From contig CALLMM010000011.1 in assembly GCA_938005745.1 (NCBI GenBank), forward strand, positions 1-64,000: a stretch of 64,000 nt of DNA, written 5' to 3'. Source of the DNA: an uncultured Chthonomonadales bacterium (GTDB lineage: Bacteria > Armatimonadota > Chthonomonadetes > Chthonomonadales > CAJBBX01). Made by a program: the position numbers and the translations under genes. Under the pieces are notes generated by a model, which was not told the DNA's origin, ran no database searches, and saw only the letters and a list, made by a program, of their open reading frames with translations. Below are positions 33,968-42,567 of this stretch, in pieces (within the stretch, counting starts at the first letter, position 1; the number at the start of each line of letters is the position of its first letter).

Positions 33968-36900
33968 TTACGTGGGACAGAGGAAGAAGAAGGGACAGTG
34001 CGGACACTGCTCCTGCGAGGGCTGCGCAGGGAAACTGCCGTACCGGATACCCTGCAGCGCGGCGTTGTATTTCGCCACGCGATCCGGCTCCCAGCGCGGC
34101 TGCTCCCGGACGGGGCGGGTCTCCCCGGTGGTCAGATAGCGCAGGCTTATCTCGACGGGGGCGGAGCGTCCCCTCTTCTGGCGCAGCCCCTCGCGGATCA
34201 GGGCGATCTGCGGCGAGGTATGGTCGTCATCCGCTGGGCGACGGGGATACTGCCGCTCCGCCAGCAGCGTTCCATCCTCCCTCTCCTCCACATAGTCCAC
34301 CGTCAGACGAATGCACCCCTCCGGCAGCTCTACCTCCAGTTCCTGCGTCTCTCCGGCGCGCCTCTCAGATACGACATGGCAGGCATGGGTTACGATCTGC
34401 TCTGCAACCGAGCGCAGCAGAGGCAAAACCGCACTCTCCGGTATCTCCGCCTCCTCCCACTGTCTCTCTAGATACCGCTGCCCCTCTTCCGGCGTCACCT
34501 CTCTGCCCTGCCGTCCCTCCTCCTGTATCCAGCGAATCGCTGACCAGACGCAGCGCATCATTGCACCGTAGGGCGTCTGCGGGGCGGCTCCGCGCAGGTT
34601 GAGCGCCCGGTCGTAGTAGAACTGACGCGGACAGCGCATATACTGCTCCACCTCTGCAAGCGTGAAGGCTCTCTTCGTCGCCATCGGCGGCTCCGCAGGC
34701 GCGGGATCGGCGGTCGGGACGGCGCGAGAGGTCTCCTCTGTGTCAGCTCGCTCGCGGCTCTCCCAGTTTTCGCGCAGCGCGCCGCAGGAATCCAGATCCT
34801 CCTCCACCATCGCCAGCAGCGGGGACGGCTTGCGAGGACGACCGCCCGCCAGTTTCGGACGCGACAGGATCAGGTGATCGCGGGCGCGGGTGAGCGCGAC
34901 GAAAAAGAGGCACTCATCCTCGCTGCTGTCTGCGTTCGACGCTCCGCTGTCTGTATCGCTCAACCCCGGAGGCAGCTTGACCTTCGCGCCCGGTTTGCGC
35001 GCGGGAAACAGCCCTTCCGAGAGGTTGGGCAGGAAGACGATCGGGAACTCCAGCCCTTTGGCGGCATGGATCGTCATCAGACGCACCGCCTCGATCTCTT
35101 CAGCGGAGGAGGGAAGGCGTATCCGGGAGTCCTCTCCGATGGAGACCATGCGCCGCACATACGCCAGAAACGCGCGATGCGGCGAGTAGTCGGGGTCGTT
35201 GCGCCGTTCATTCTGCAGCTCCGAGGAGGCGAAGGAGCGCGCCAGCAGAAGCAGCTGATAGAGGGCGAGGCGGCTGCGCAGGCTGCCGACATCCCGCCCG
35301 TCCATCTGGCGGCGCAGATAGTCCGCCTCCCCGAAGAGATAACGCGCCAGGAAGGCGTAGGCGTCCGGGGCGTGCGCCGCCAGCAGATGACGGCGCAGGC
35401 GCGACAGCCCGGTCAGCGCGGGAAAATGCGTGATCGCCTCCAGCGGAGTGACGCCCTCCGCCTGCGCATGCCTCAGAACCGCGGACACCTCCTCGGTGGA
35501 AGCACGGTACTCCGGAATGACCGCCGCGCGCATCAGACTGGAGGGGCTGCCCTCGTACATCAGCGACAGCAGAGCGAGCATATCGCGCACCTCCGGACGG
35601 TCAAACAGGCTCCCCAGAAACAGCGTGGGAACGCCCCGCCGCTCCATCGCGAGCGCAAGCGCCTCCGCCTGCGCGTTGGTTCGGCACAGGATCACCTGGT
35701 CACGATACGCAAAACCGTCCCGATGGTAGCGGTGGATCAGGCGGGCGATGCCGTCCGCCTGCGCCTCCTCGCTCTCCGCCTCCGCAATCAGGATGTTCTG
35801 CCCAAAACCGGCGCGAGACGCGCGCCAGTCCGGGGCGTCCGTACCCGCGCCCATGCGCGTCCCGGCGGCGTTGAACAGATGCACCAGCGTTTCGCGAGAG
35901 CGGTAGTTCACTCCCAGCGACATCCGCTTCCCGTTCGGGTAGTCCTGCTCAAAGTTGGCGACGTTGGCGGCGGAGGCTCCCCGAAACCGATAGATCGCCT
36001 GCCGCAGATCGCCGACCGCCCAGAGTCCTCTGCCCTCGCCCGCGAGGAGCTTCACCAGCACCGCGCTGGCGCGGTTGATGTCCTGATACTCGTCTACCAG
36101 AATATGCGGATACTGCCGCTGCGCCTCCTCGCGAATATCCTCGTGCTCGCATAGAAGCGCCACACACCGGGCGATCAGATCGCCAAAGTCCAGCAGCCCG
36201 TTCTCCCGTAGTATCTCCTGCCAGACTCGATAGACATGCGCCACCTCCAGCGCTTTCGCCGCCTCGCGCATGGATCGTTCATCCGTCGCTTCACGCGCCA
36301 TCCGCTCCGCCTGCTGCGCGTAGCGTTCGGGGGTCGCCAGTTCATCCTTTGCGCGGGAGATCGCGCTGAGGATATCCGGAAAAGCGTAGGCGGGATTATG
36401 CAGGTATTCGTACTCGCGCAGGTTCAACCGGGCGATATTTCGCTCCAGCAGGGTGACGGCGTCCAGCGGGGTCAGCAGGGTCGGCATCACGGAGACGCCG
36501 TCCATCCGATCCCAGTATCGGCGCAGAAGCTCCAGCCCGAAGGCGTGAAAGGTTCCGATCCAGAGACGGCGCGCCGCGTCGGGCACGATCGCCTGCAGAC
36601 GCTCGCGCATCTCGTTGGTCGCCTTGTTGGAGAAGGTGAGCGCGAGAATGCGTTCGGGAGGGACGCCCTGCCGCAGCAGAAAGAGGATACGGGCGACCAG
36701 CGTGCGGGTCTTGCCGGTTCCCGGTCCGGCGGTTACCAGGGTGGGACCTTCGGCGACCTCCGCCGCCTCGCGCTGGCTGCGGTCGAGGGCAAGGGTCGGG
36801 GGCGTATCGGGTTCGGAGGGAGCCGGCTCGGAGTCAGGCGCGCCGGAAAGCGGCGCCGTCCGCGACCAGCCTCCGGGACTGAGCAGCGCCTCCGCCATCT

Positions 36901-37417
36901 GGTTCAGGACGGCTTTTTCCGACAGACCGACCTGCGCCGCGATCTCCGTGACCGTTCTGCGACGACGAAAGGCGGCGCACAGAGCCGGACAGGGCAGCAG
37001 AAACTCCGCCGCGAAGACGTTGGCTTCCACCTCGCGCCTCTGCGCGGGGCTGTAGCCGCTGACCACTCCCTGACTGTAGGGCAGCGGCTCCGTCAGCGGG
37101 TCATCGGCGGGGGCGTCGCGATCCTCCTCTCGCGGCTCATCGTGCAGAAACCAGTGCGCCAGTTCATGCGCCAGAATGAAGCGGCGATTTTCCGGTGAGA
37201 GGGCGATGCTGTAGAGAATGCCGGCAGCGGAGCGCTCGAGAAGCGCAAACGCGCCGGAGAGGGCAGGATCGTCGGCGGAGACCGGCGCATGCCACAGTCC
37301 AGCGCGGTCTATCGCGGTCTGGATCAGCCGGTCGGCGTGCGCGAGGGCTTCGGGGTCGGAAACGACCTCGCAACGACGTTCTCGCGCAATCCGCCGGATG
37401 ACATCCCAGTCCGTCAA
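33968..37417 (-). CDS. ImmA/IrrE metalloprotease fused to UvrD-type helicase and RecB/AddB-like domain
   Basis: An 1149-residue three-part protein. Residues 1-180 are an ImmA/IrrE (COG2856) zinc protease domain with HELAHWFLH (His84, Glu85, His88) and the third ligand Glu131 in EVEANVFAAEFLLP. Residues 210-900 are an SF1A helicase: Walker A AGPGTGKT (230-237), VDEYQDIN, VGDLRQAIYRFRGA, TIHAAKGLEFPIVFLP and VALTRARDHL. The C-terminus resembles the RecB/AddB/Cas4 nuclease, with one Cys in YMRCPRQFYYDR and three in CPHCPFFFLC, the arrangement of an Fe-S cluster. The PD-(D/E)XK core is degenerate (VDY...LLAERQYP, no DYK). It is third in an operon, starting 3 bases after a helix-turn-helix gene. 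Likely a DNA-repair or defence helicase linked to repressor cleavage. Confidence 0.85.
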   Translation of the reverse strand: MTDWDVIRRIARERRCEVVSDPEALAHADRLIQTAIDRAGLWHAPVSADDPALSGAFALLERSAAGILYSIALSPENRRFILAHELAHWFLHDEPREEDRDAPADDPLTEPLPYSQGVVSGYSPAQRREVEANVFAAEFLLPCPALCAAFRRRRTVTEIAAQVGLSEKAVLNQMAEALLSPGGWSRTAPLSGAPDSEPAPSEPDTPPTLALDRSQREAAEVAEGPTLVTAGPGTGKTRTLVARILFLLRQGVPPERILALTFSNKATNEMRERLQAIVPDAARRLWIGTFHAFGLELLRRYWDRMDGVSVMPTLLTPLDAVTLLERNIARLNLREYEYLHNPAYAFPDILSAISRAKDELATPERYAQQAERMAREATDERSMREAAKALEVAHVYRVWQEILRENGLLDFGDLIARCVALLCEHEDIREEAQRQYPHILVDEYQDINRASAVLVKLLAGEGRGLWAVGDLRQAIYRFRGASAANVANFEQDYPNGKRMSLGVNYRSRETLVHLFNAAGTRMGAGTDAPDWRASRAGFGQNILIAEAESEEAQADGIARLIHRYHRDGFAYRDQVILCRTNAQAEALALAMERRGVPTLFLGSLFDRPEVRDMLALLSLMYEGSPSSLMRAAVIPEYRASTEEVSAVLRHAQAEGVTPLEAITHFPALTGLSRLRRHLLAAHAPDAYAFLARYLFGEADYLRRQMDGRDVGSLRSRLALYQLLLLARSFASSELQNERRNDPDYSPHRAFLAYVRRMVSIGEDSRIRLPSSAEEIEAVRLMTIHAAKGLEFPIVFLPNLSEGLFPARKPGAKVKLPPGLSDTDSGASNADSSEDECLFFVALTRARDHLILSRPKLAGGRPRKPSPLLAMVEEDLDSCGALRENWESRERADTEETSRAVPTADPAPAEPPMATKRAFTLAEVEQYMRCPRQFYYDRALNLRGAAPQTPYGAMMRCVWSAIRWIQEEGRQGREVTPEEGQRYLERQWEEAEIPESAVLPLLRSVAEQIVTHACHVVSERRAGETQELEVELPEGCIRLTVDYVEEREDGTLLAERQYPRRPADDDHTSPQIALIREGLRQKRGRSAPVEISLRYLTTGETRPVREQPRWEPDRVAKYNAALQGIRYGSFPAQPSQEQCPHCPFFFLCPT

Positions 37418-37420
37418 AGA

Positions 37421-38125
37421 CTACCTCTCCCGGTTGTCCTGCCGCTCCTCCGCCTGATCCAGCCAGTAGTCGCGCTGCTCCTCCGATAGATCGGGATTGT
37501 GCATCAGAGCGTCACGAAAGTCCTGCGTCTGCTCCGCCTGCTCCTGCCAGTAAATGCGCTGCTCCTTTGTTAAACTGCACAGGGCTTCGAGGAAGTCCTG
37601 CTGCCTCTGCACGCGCGGCGTCTCGGCGGAGCGATAGCTTGCATTCGCCGAGAGGGTCGGGGGCAGCTGCAGATAGCTGGCGACCTCCTCTCGGGAACGT
37701 CCGAGCAGCGTCGCAAGCTGCTGCACCAGCGCGTTCGGAATGGTGGAGGCGCGGATCAGACGCTGATTGAGCTTCATGATCTCCACCGGCGTCATATGCA
37801 GACGCTCCGCCAGCGCGGGAACGGTCAATCCTCGTTTTTTTGCGGCTTCAATCAGATCGCCCATCCACGAAGAAGCCGCCTGCGCCCTGCTCTGCGTCAT
37901 CCGTTTTCGGATCATCGCCGCGCGTTCCAGAAACAGCGTCTCCTCCGCCGGGGTTGGCTCCGCTGCAGCCCCTCCCTGTTCGAAGAGGAAGTTGTAGAGG
38001 GCGTACTGCACCAGCGCGCGCTCATGCTGCGGGTATCTGCGAACCCACTCTTCCAGGCGCGTGCCGCCCGGTCTGGAGGCGGCGTCGCTGTAGGCGGCAA
38101 GGATCATATTAATGTCTTCCATCAC
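37421..38125 (-). CDS. Helix-turn-helix protein with C-terminal repeats, partner of the protease-helicase
   Basis: A 234-residue protein. Residues 1-50 (LEEWVRRYPQHERALVQYAL) form a conserved-looking helical domain. Residues 90-155 look like an XRE/Cro-type helix-turn-helix (IEAAKKRGLTVPALAERLHM, then a second helix pair). Two copies of a segment of about 22 residues follow: LTKEQRIYWQEQAEQTQDFR (185-204) and LSEEQRDYWLDQAEERQDNR (213-232). It overlaps the sigma factor stop by four bases (ATGA) and lies 3 bases before the ImmA/IrrE-helicase. By analogy with ImmR and DdrO it may be the repressor cleaved by the protease, but this is inferred. Confidence 0.65.
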   Translation of the reverse strand: MMEDINMILAAYSDAASRPGGTRLEEWVRRYPQHERALVQYALYNFLFEQGGAAAEPTPAEETLFLERAAMIRKRMTQSRAQAASSWMGDLIEAAKKRGLTVPALAERLHMTPVEIMKLNQRLIRASTIPNALVQQLATLLGRSREEVASYLQLPPTLSANASYRSAETPRVQRQQDFLEALCSLTKEQRIYWQEQAEQTQDFRDALMHNPDLSEEQRDYWLDQAEERQDNRER

Positions 38126-38922
38126 TCCTGCTCCGTCCTCTCACGGTACCACTCTCGGAGGCAGGCTTTTGCCCGTGCCAGATAGTTGCGTACCGTGCGG
38201 GAGGTCTTATTGAAATAGCGTGCAATCTGCTCTTCCGTCCACTGTTCGATCACATGGAGGTAGATGGTCGTCCGATACGGCTCCGCAAGAGATGCCAGCG
38301 CCAAACCTATCTCCACCTCGCTCAGCGGATCGGGTCCCGTATCGGGAAGTCTGTTTATCGGATCTTCCTCCATCTCATCATTCAGCGGGGCGAGAGAAAC
38401 TATCTTCTGGTCGTGTTGCCGAAATTTTTTCATCACATCCATCAGATTGCGATCGAGACAGACCCAGAAACGCACCTCCCAAAACTCGTGCCCTGCATCC
38501 AGGCTCATCCACTCCGTGTAGAGCTTTGTAATCAGTGCGTCATGCAGCTCTTCGCGCTGATCCTCAGAGCAGCGGACAGATGCCTTGAGCTTCTTTACGA
38601 TGGTGCGCCCGATGCGTGTAGTCAGAAATTCGACGATTTTCCAGGCGGTCTCCGACTGGCTACGAGACTCGAAGAGACGGATGAAGTAGACCATGCTCTC
38701 CAGGCGCGGACAGTCCGGCTCCCTGTAGTCCTGCAGGGTCATCCGCCGCCAGAACTCGGTCTCAGGCAGACTCGCCAGAAGACGGATCTCCTCTTCGACG
38801 GCCGGTTCGCGGTCATAGCCCCGCTTTAACGGTCTGAGATCGTGAGGTGACAATGATGCGCTCCGTATCAGCCTCGTCTTCCCACTCGCGACAGCTCTGT
38901 CGGGTCGGAAAGGCTTCGACAA
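38122..38922 (-). CDS. Sigma-70 family (ECF-like) RNA polymerase sigma factor
   Basis: A protein of up to 266 residues with region 2-like helices (RFWVCLDRNLMDVMKKFRQH) and a clear region 4 helix-turn-helix (WTEEQIARYFNKTSRTVRNYLARAKA). It is longer than typical ECF factors, with an N-terminal extension. The outermost start is a TTG inside a T7 run without a ribosome-binding site. An internal TTG at 38853 has GGAG 7 bases upstream and may be the real start. It is the first gene of a tight three-gene operon with a helix-turn-helix protein and a protease-helicase fusion. It probably directs expression of this module or of a stress regulon. Confidence 0.82.
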   Translation of the reverse strand: MSKPFRPDRAVASGKTRLIRSASLSPHDLRPLKRGYDREPAVEEEIRLLASLPETEFWRRMTLQDYREPDCPRLESMVYFIRLFESRSQSETAWKIVEFLTTRIGRTIVKKLKASVRCSEDQREELHDALITKLYTEWMSLDAGHEFWEVRFWVCLDRNLMDVMKKFRQHDQKIVSLAPLNDEMEEDPINRLPDTGPDPLSEVEIGLALASLAEPYRTTIYLHVIEQWTEEQIARYFNKTSRTVRNYLARAKACLREWYRERTEQE

Positions 38923-39086
38923 AAAAAGTTTTTATTAAAAAGTTCGTCCCGGATTTCCGCTTTCCGCGCAGAGTCTCCGAGTAGCCAATCAATAAGGTGA
39001 AGCAGGTGAGAGATTAACGGGTAAAGATACGTTCTTTTACGACGGATTCCCTGCAAATCATAGCAGCGAGAAAGGAAGCGGAGACG

Positions 39087-39422
39087 ATGCAAGAGGCAAT
39101 GGAACTGATCTGCGAGGAGAGCGTCGAGATGGAGGAGGACTGCACGCTGGGTGCAGTCTACGAGAGCATTGAGACGAACCTCTGGCTGGCGGAAGCCTAT
39201 GGTCAGCGCGGTGCGGAGGGGCTAGCGGTGGAGTGCCTGCGCGCGGCGTGGATGGAGTATCTTCGTTTCCGCGACATCCTGTTCGTCTACGATGGTTCGG
39301 AGAGTCTGGGGCAGCGCGTGATGGACGCGCTGATGAAACTATCGAACGAGAGCGATGCACTCACCGGCTTTGAACTGAGCGTTCAGGAGGATCTGTTCCT
39401 CCGCGCCCTCGCCTGGCAGTGA
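39087..39422 (+). CDS. Hypothetical protein, 111 residues
   Basis: A small acidic, mostly helical protein (ICEESVEMEEDCTLGAVYES at the N-terminus; a helix AEGLAVECLRAAWMEYLRF with amphipathic pattern). The start has AAGGAAGCGGAG upstream. It is divergent from the sigma-factor operon and 107 bases before a giant membrane protein gene. No family recognised. The GTAAA...TTTAC imperfect palindrome near 39016 could be a regulatory site. Confidence 0.55.
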   Translation: MQEAMELICEESVEMEEDCTLGAVYESIETNLWLAEAYGQRGAEGLAVECLRAAWMEYLRFRDILFVYDGSESLGQRVMDALMKLSNESDALTGFELSVQEDLFLRALAWQ

Positions 39423-39529
39423 TCCCCCTCCGCCGTACACCAACCGGCGGCGAAAGGAGGAACTGAGCCGGATCGCCGAGAATCAAGGCGTACCGATCGA
39501 AATTCGCTCCGTTCCGAGAACAAAGCCCG

Positions 39530-42379
39530 ATGCTTTCGCTGTCGCCACCATACGCGCAAGCGCTGCGCGACCTGCCCGACATCTCCGACAACCCCTTCTA
39601 CTGGCGGGAGCGTCGGCGCGACGAACGGCGAAAAGACCCCTGGAAGACACTGCTGCAGTCCACGCTCGCTCTGGGGATCGTCTTCCTCCTCGCCCTGGCA
39701 GGGCAGTGGACTCTGCTGGTCTTCTCCGACCGCTTTCCTGACTGGCTGGAGCGGGGGAGGATCCCCGTATGGCTCGGAGGACCGGATGGAGGCAGGGTTA
39801 CCTTCGCGCTGCTGGCGGCGTTTCATGCGCTGCAGATCGGCTATGCCGCGCGCGGGCAGATCAACGGAATCCTGGAGCAGGAGGCGCGCGGCGGCACGCT
39901 CTATCAGGTGCTGATGACCCGTATCCCCGCCTTTCAGATCCTGCTGCAGATGACCGTATACCCGTTTCAGCGGGCGATGCTTGTCGCGCTGGCGGGACTG
40001 CCGTTCTATACGCTGCTCATCAGTTACGGCAGTGTCACGCCGTATGAGGTCTTCGTCCTGTATGTGATCTTCTCCGTGCTCTCCATCCCCGCGCCCAGCT
40101 GGCGCACTCCGGCATTTCAGGAGGCGACACCGGAAGAGATAGGACAGACTCTCACGCGCCAAAGCCAGAACGCCGGATGCCTGAACCTCGTTCTCTCCAC
40201 CCTCTTCCTCCCGGCAGGCATCATCCTCGGCAGCATCCTCTACGGTCTGCACACCGCTGCGCCGGACTACTTTTCGCGTATTCCGCCCGAAGTCTTTCCC
40301 GCGCTGGTCGCCTTTCCCCTCACCTTCGCCTGGGTGATCGTCAAGGTGCTGACCGCTCCCTACACCTGGTTCGGACTGCCGCTTCCCCTGTGGGTCTGGC
40401 TGGCTTCCTCGCTGGTTCTGGGAAAGATCGGCGCCCTCTGGACCAGCAGTCAATATCTTCGAGTCGCAGAGTACTATCAGATTGCGATGCTGCCGGATCA
40501 GCCGGCGCGCATCCGCTGGCGAAACGACGTTTCAAAAGTCGTCGCCCTTAGCTTTCTCGGTTATCTGTGGCAGCCTCTGCTGGAGACCAACCTGTTCGGA
40601 CGGCTCTTCGCCGCAGTCTCGCAGATCACGCCAGCGCACAATCTGACGGGCGCACTCTTCCTGATCGGCGGCGGATGTCTGTTCGTCTCTCTCTTTCGCG
40701 CCAGACGATACGCCCTGACGCCGACCGCCGACCGTCCCCCGTTCCAATCCGCCATCCGGACGATCCTGCGTCCGTTCCTGCTTCTTCTGGCTGTTCTGAT
40801 CGTCAGCCTTCTCGGAATGTGGCGGGAGACGCTGTCGCTGCCGATGGGAGCAATGCTGTTGAAGCTGACGGCGGTCTCGGCAGGCGCGCTGCTGCTGGCG
40901 CTGTCTCTGGGTCCAGGCAGTCAGTGGGTCTGGTGGCTGACAGCAATTCTCGCGCCGCTGGCGGGTTTCTTACCGCAGGGGCAGGGAGCGGAGGCAGCCG
41001 CGCTCAATCCGCTGACCGCGCTCCTTACCGTCAGCAGCACGCTGGAACGCGCCTCCGCCGCCCCCGATACCGTCTACCATCTGCCGCTCTGGTGGAGCGC
41101 CGCGCTGATACAGGCAGGATGCGCGGGGGTCTTCACGCTCCTCTGGCGGCTGCCCTGGCTGAAGCGGCTGGATCGTCCGCAGGAGCGACATCCGATCTCT
41201 TTCAAAACCAGAGCGAAAGCCGTCCCGCCGGTCTACCCCGTCTTCTATGGCGTTCCGTCACCCGGCTCTCCTACGGCTCCGCAGCCTCAGACAGCCGCGC
41301 CCCTCAGAAGCGATTCGCCGGCAGAGGCTCTCCCCGATACAACCGGTACGCCGGAATCCCTGGCGGTATCCGCCGAGAGCCTGCGCATAGATCCCTCGGT
41401 GCCGCTGGCTCCCGCCGGAGCCGTCCCGCCAGTCGTCTATCAGCCCTACTCCCCCTATCCGCTGCAGGGGAGCTATGGAAACGCTCCCCCTCAGCCGATC
41501 TGGAAGCCGCTCTCCGAAGCGCTTGCCTGGCGCTGGAGACCTCTCAGTCCGCTGGCTGCCTTCCTGCTGCGCTGGCTGGTGCGCCGCACCGGCAACCCGG
41601 TCGCGCTCTACAGCGCACGGCGCGTTCTCCCCGGCTCCCTGAACAGTGACATGCTGTTTCTGAGCGTTCTGGCGTTGCTTGTCGGATTCTTCGCCTGTCT
41701 CTATCCGCCGCTCTTCTATACGACCGTTTTTGCGCCGTTTCTGGCGGACCTTCTCTACAACCACAGGATCGCGAAAGACGCGCTCGGTCCGGCGTATCTC
41801 GTCGCCGGTATGGTCGGCTACAGCTTTTTGACTTCCCTGCGCGCCTGCGGACTGGCGGCAAACAGCTTCCGAAAGGAGCGGCAACTTCAGACACTGGGCT
41901 TTCTGCTGACCACGCCCCTCTCTTCCCGCAGCGTGGCTTACGGACAGTGCGTCGGCGCGTTTCTGCCCGCCTTCGCGCTCTGGCTACTCACTGCCCTCTG
42001 CGCCCTGATACCGACCAGCATCTTGGCGTATCTGGACAGACCGGGCATCGCGTTCTGGGGCTGGGCGCTGGGATTTTCGATGTCTCTGCTCTATTTGCTG
42101 ATGGGGATCGCCTGCGGAGCCTGGATCGGACTGACAGAGGAGAAGGTGCGGGACGTAACCTTCGGGCTGAGTCTGATGCCCGCCGCCCTCTATCTGTGCG
42201 GGGTTGGCGCGGCATATCTCTTCTACCAATATGTCAGGAGCAGCTATCCGCTCGCCATCCTGATCGGTTTCGCCGTGAACTACGGTCTGCTGGTCTTTTT
42301 GTGGCAGAGCGTCCTTCGCGCGTTACAGCGCATGCGCCGGGGAGATATTCCGTTTGAGAGCTTCGACGGCAAGAGATGA
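39530..42379 (+). CDS. Large duplicated ABC-2-like membrane protein (949 residues)
   Basis: A polytopic protein with two halves that look like fused ABC-2-type permeases. The N-terminal half has NPFYWRERRRD, several membrane helices and LEQEARGGTLYQVLMTRIPA; the C-terminal half has NPVALYSARRV, more helices and RKERQLQTLGFLLTTPLSSR. The paired GTL..LL/TLGFLL..TP motifs are the coupling segment of ABC-2 exporters. A Pro-rich soluble linker (about 570-660) joins them. No ATPase is encoded nearby, so its partner is elsewhere or absent. Substrate unknown. The N-terminal start lacks a good ribosome-binding site; an AAAGGAGG lies about 75 bases earlier without a start codon next to it. Confidence 0.68.
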   Translation: MLSLSPPYAQALRDLPDISDNPFYWRERRRDERRKDPWKTLLQSTLALGIVFLLALAGQWTLLVFSDRFPDWLERGRIPVWLGGPDGGRVTFALLAAFHALQIGYAARGQINGILEQEARGGTLYQVLMTRIPAFQILLQMTVYPFQRAMLVALAGLPFYTLLISYGSVTPYEVFVLYVIFSVLSIPAPSWRTPAFQEATPEEIGQTLTRQSQNAGCLNLVLSTLFLPAGIILGSILYGLHTAAPDYFSRIPPEVFPALVAFPLTFAWVIVKVLTAPYTWFGLPLPLWVWLASSLVLGKIGALWTSSQYLRVAEYYQIAMLPDQPARIRWRNDVSKVVALSFLGYLWQPLLETNLFGRLFAAVSQITPAHNLTGALFLIGGGCLFVSLFRARRYALTPTADRPPFQSAIRTILRPFLLLLAVLIVSLLGMWRETLSLPMGAMLLKLTAVSAGALLLALSLGPGSQWVWWLTAILAPLAGFLPQGQGAEAAALNPLTALLTVSSTLERASAAPDTVYHLPLWWSAALIQAGCAGVFTLLWRLPWLKRLDRPQERHPISFKTRAKAVPPVYPVFYGVPSPGSPTAPQPQTAAPLRSDSPAEALPDTTGTPESLAVSAESLRIDPSVPLAPAGAVPPVVYQPYSPYPLQGSYGNAPPQPIWKPLSEALAWRWRPLSPLAAFLLRWLVRRTGNPVALYSARRVLPGSLNSDMLFLSVLALLVGFFACLYPPLFYTTVFAPFLADLLYNHRIAKDALGPAYLVAGMVGYSFLTSLRACGLAANSFRKERQLQTLGFLLTTPLSSRSVAYGQCVGAFLPAFALWLLTALCALIPTSILAYLDRPGIAFWGWALGFSMSLLYLLMGIACGAWIGLTEEKVRDVTFGLSLMPAALYLCGVGAAYLFYQYVRSSYPLAILIGFAVNYGLLVFLWQSVLRALQRMRRGDIPFESFDGKR

Positions 42380-42394
42380 GCAAGAGACGCCCTC

Positions 42395-42434
42395 TGTCCT
42401 AGCAAGGGAGGCGAAAGCCGACCGAAGCGATCTC
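42395..42434. repeat. Degenerate half copy of the dispersed repeat
   Basis: TGTCCTAGCAAGGGAGGCGA continues to AAGCCGACCGAAGCGATCTC and matches one module plus the right arm of the repeats at 9.0, 16.9 and 31.6 kb, with several substitutions. The left arm is missing. Confidence 0.7.
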
Positions 42435-42451
42435 ACAGCCCGCTGCAGGGA

Positions 42452-42481
42452 TACAGCGATAGACTGAAGTCTATCGCTGTA
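42452..42481. repeat. Near-perfect 30-base palindrome
   Basis: TACAGCGATAGACT is followed by GA and then AGTCTATCGCTGTA, a 14-bp perfect inverted repeat with a 2-base centre. It lies between convergent genes and has no T tract. Its function is unknown: a cruciform, a protein-binding site and a U-poor bidirectional terminator are all possible. Confidence 0.9.
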
Positions 42482-42567
42482 GTCGCCATCCAGGAGGCTG
42501 CCATGCGAATGCATTCGCGGGCCGCGCCGCCCCCCCGATACCCCAATCCCCCCTGCATCCCTGTGGC

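Noticed and set aside
38868..39092. Reverse-strand 74-codon frame over the sigma factor leader
   Set aside because: It is in a different frame from the sigma factor, lacks a ribosome-binding site and ends inside the sigma gene. A frameshifted upstream extension of sigma is possible but unsupported.
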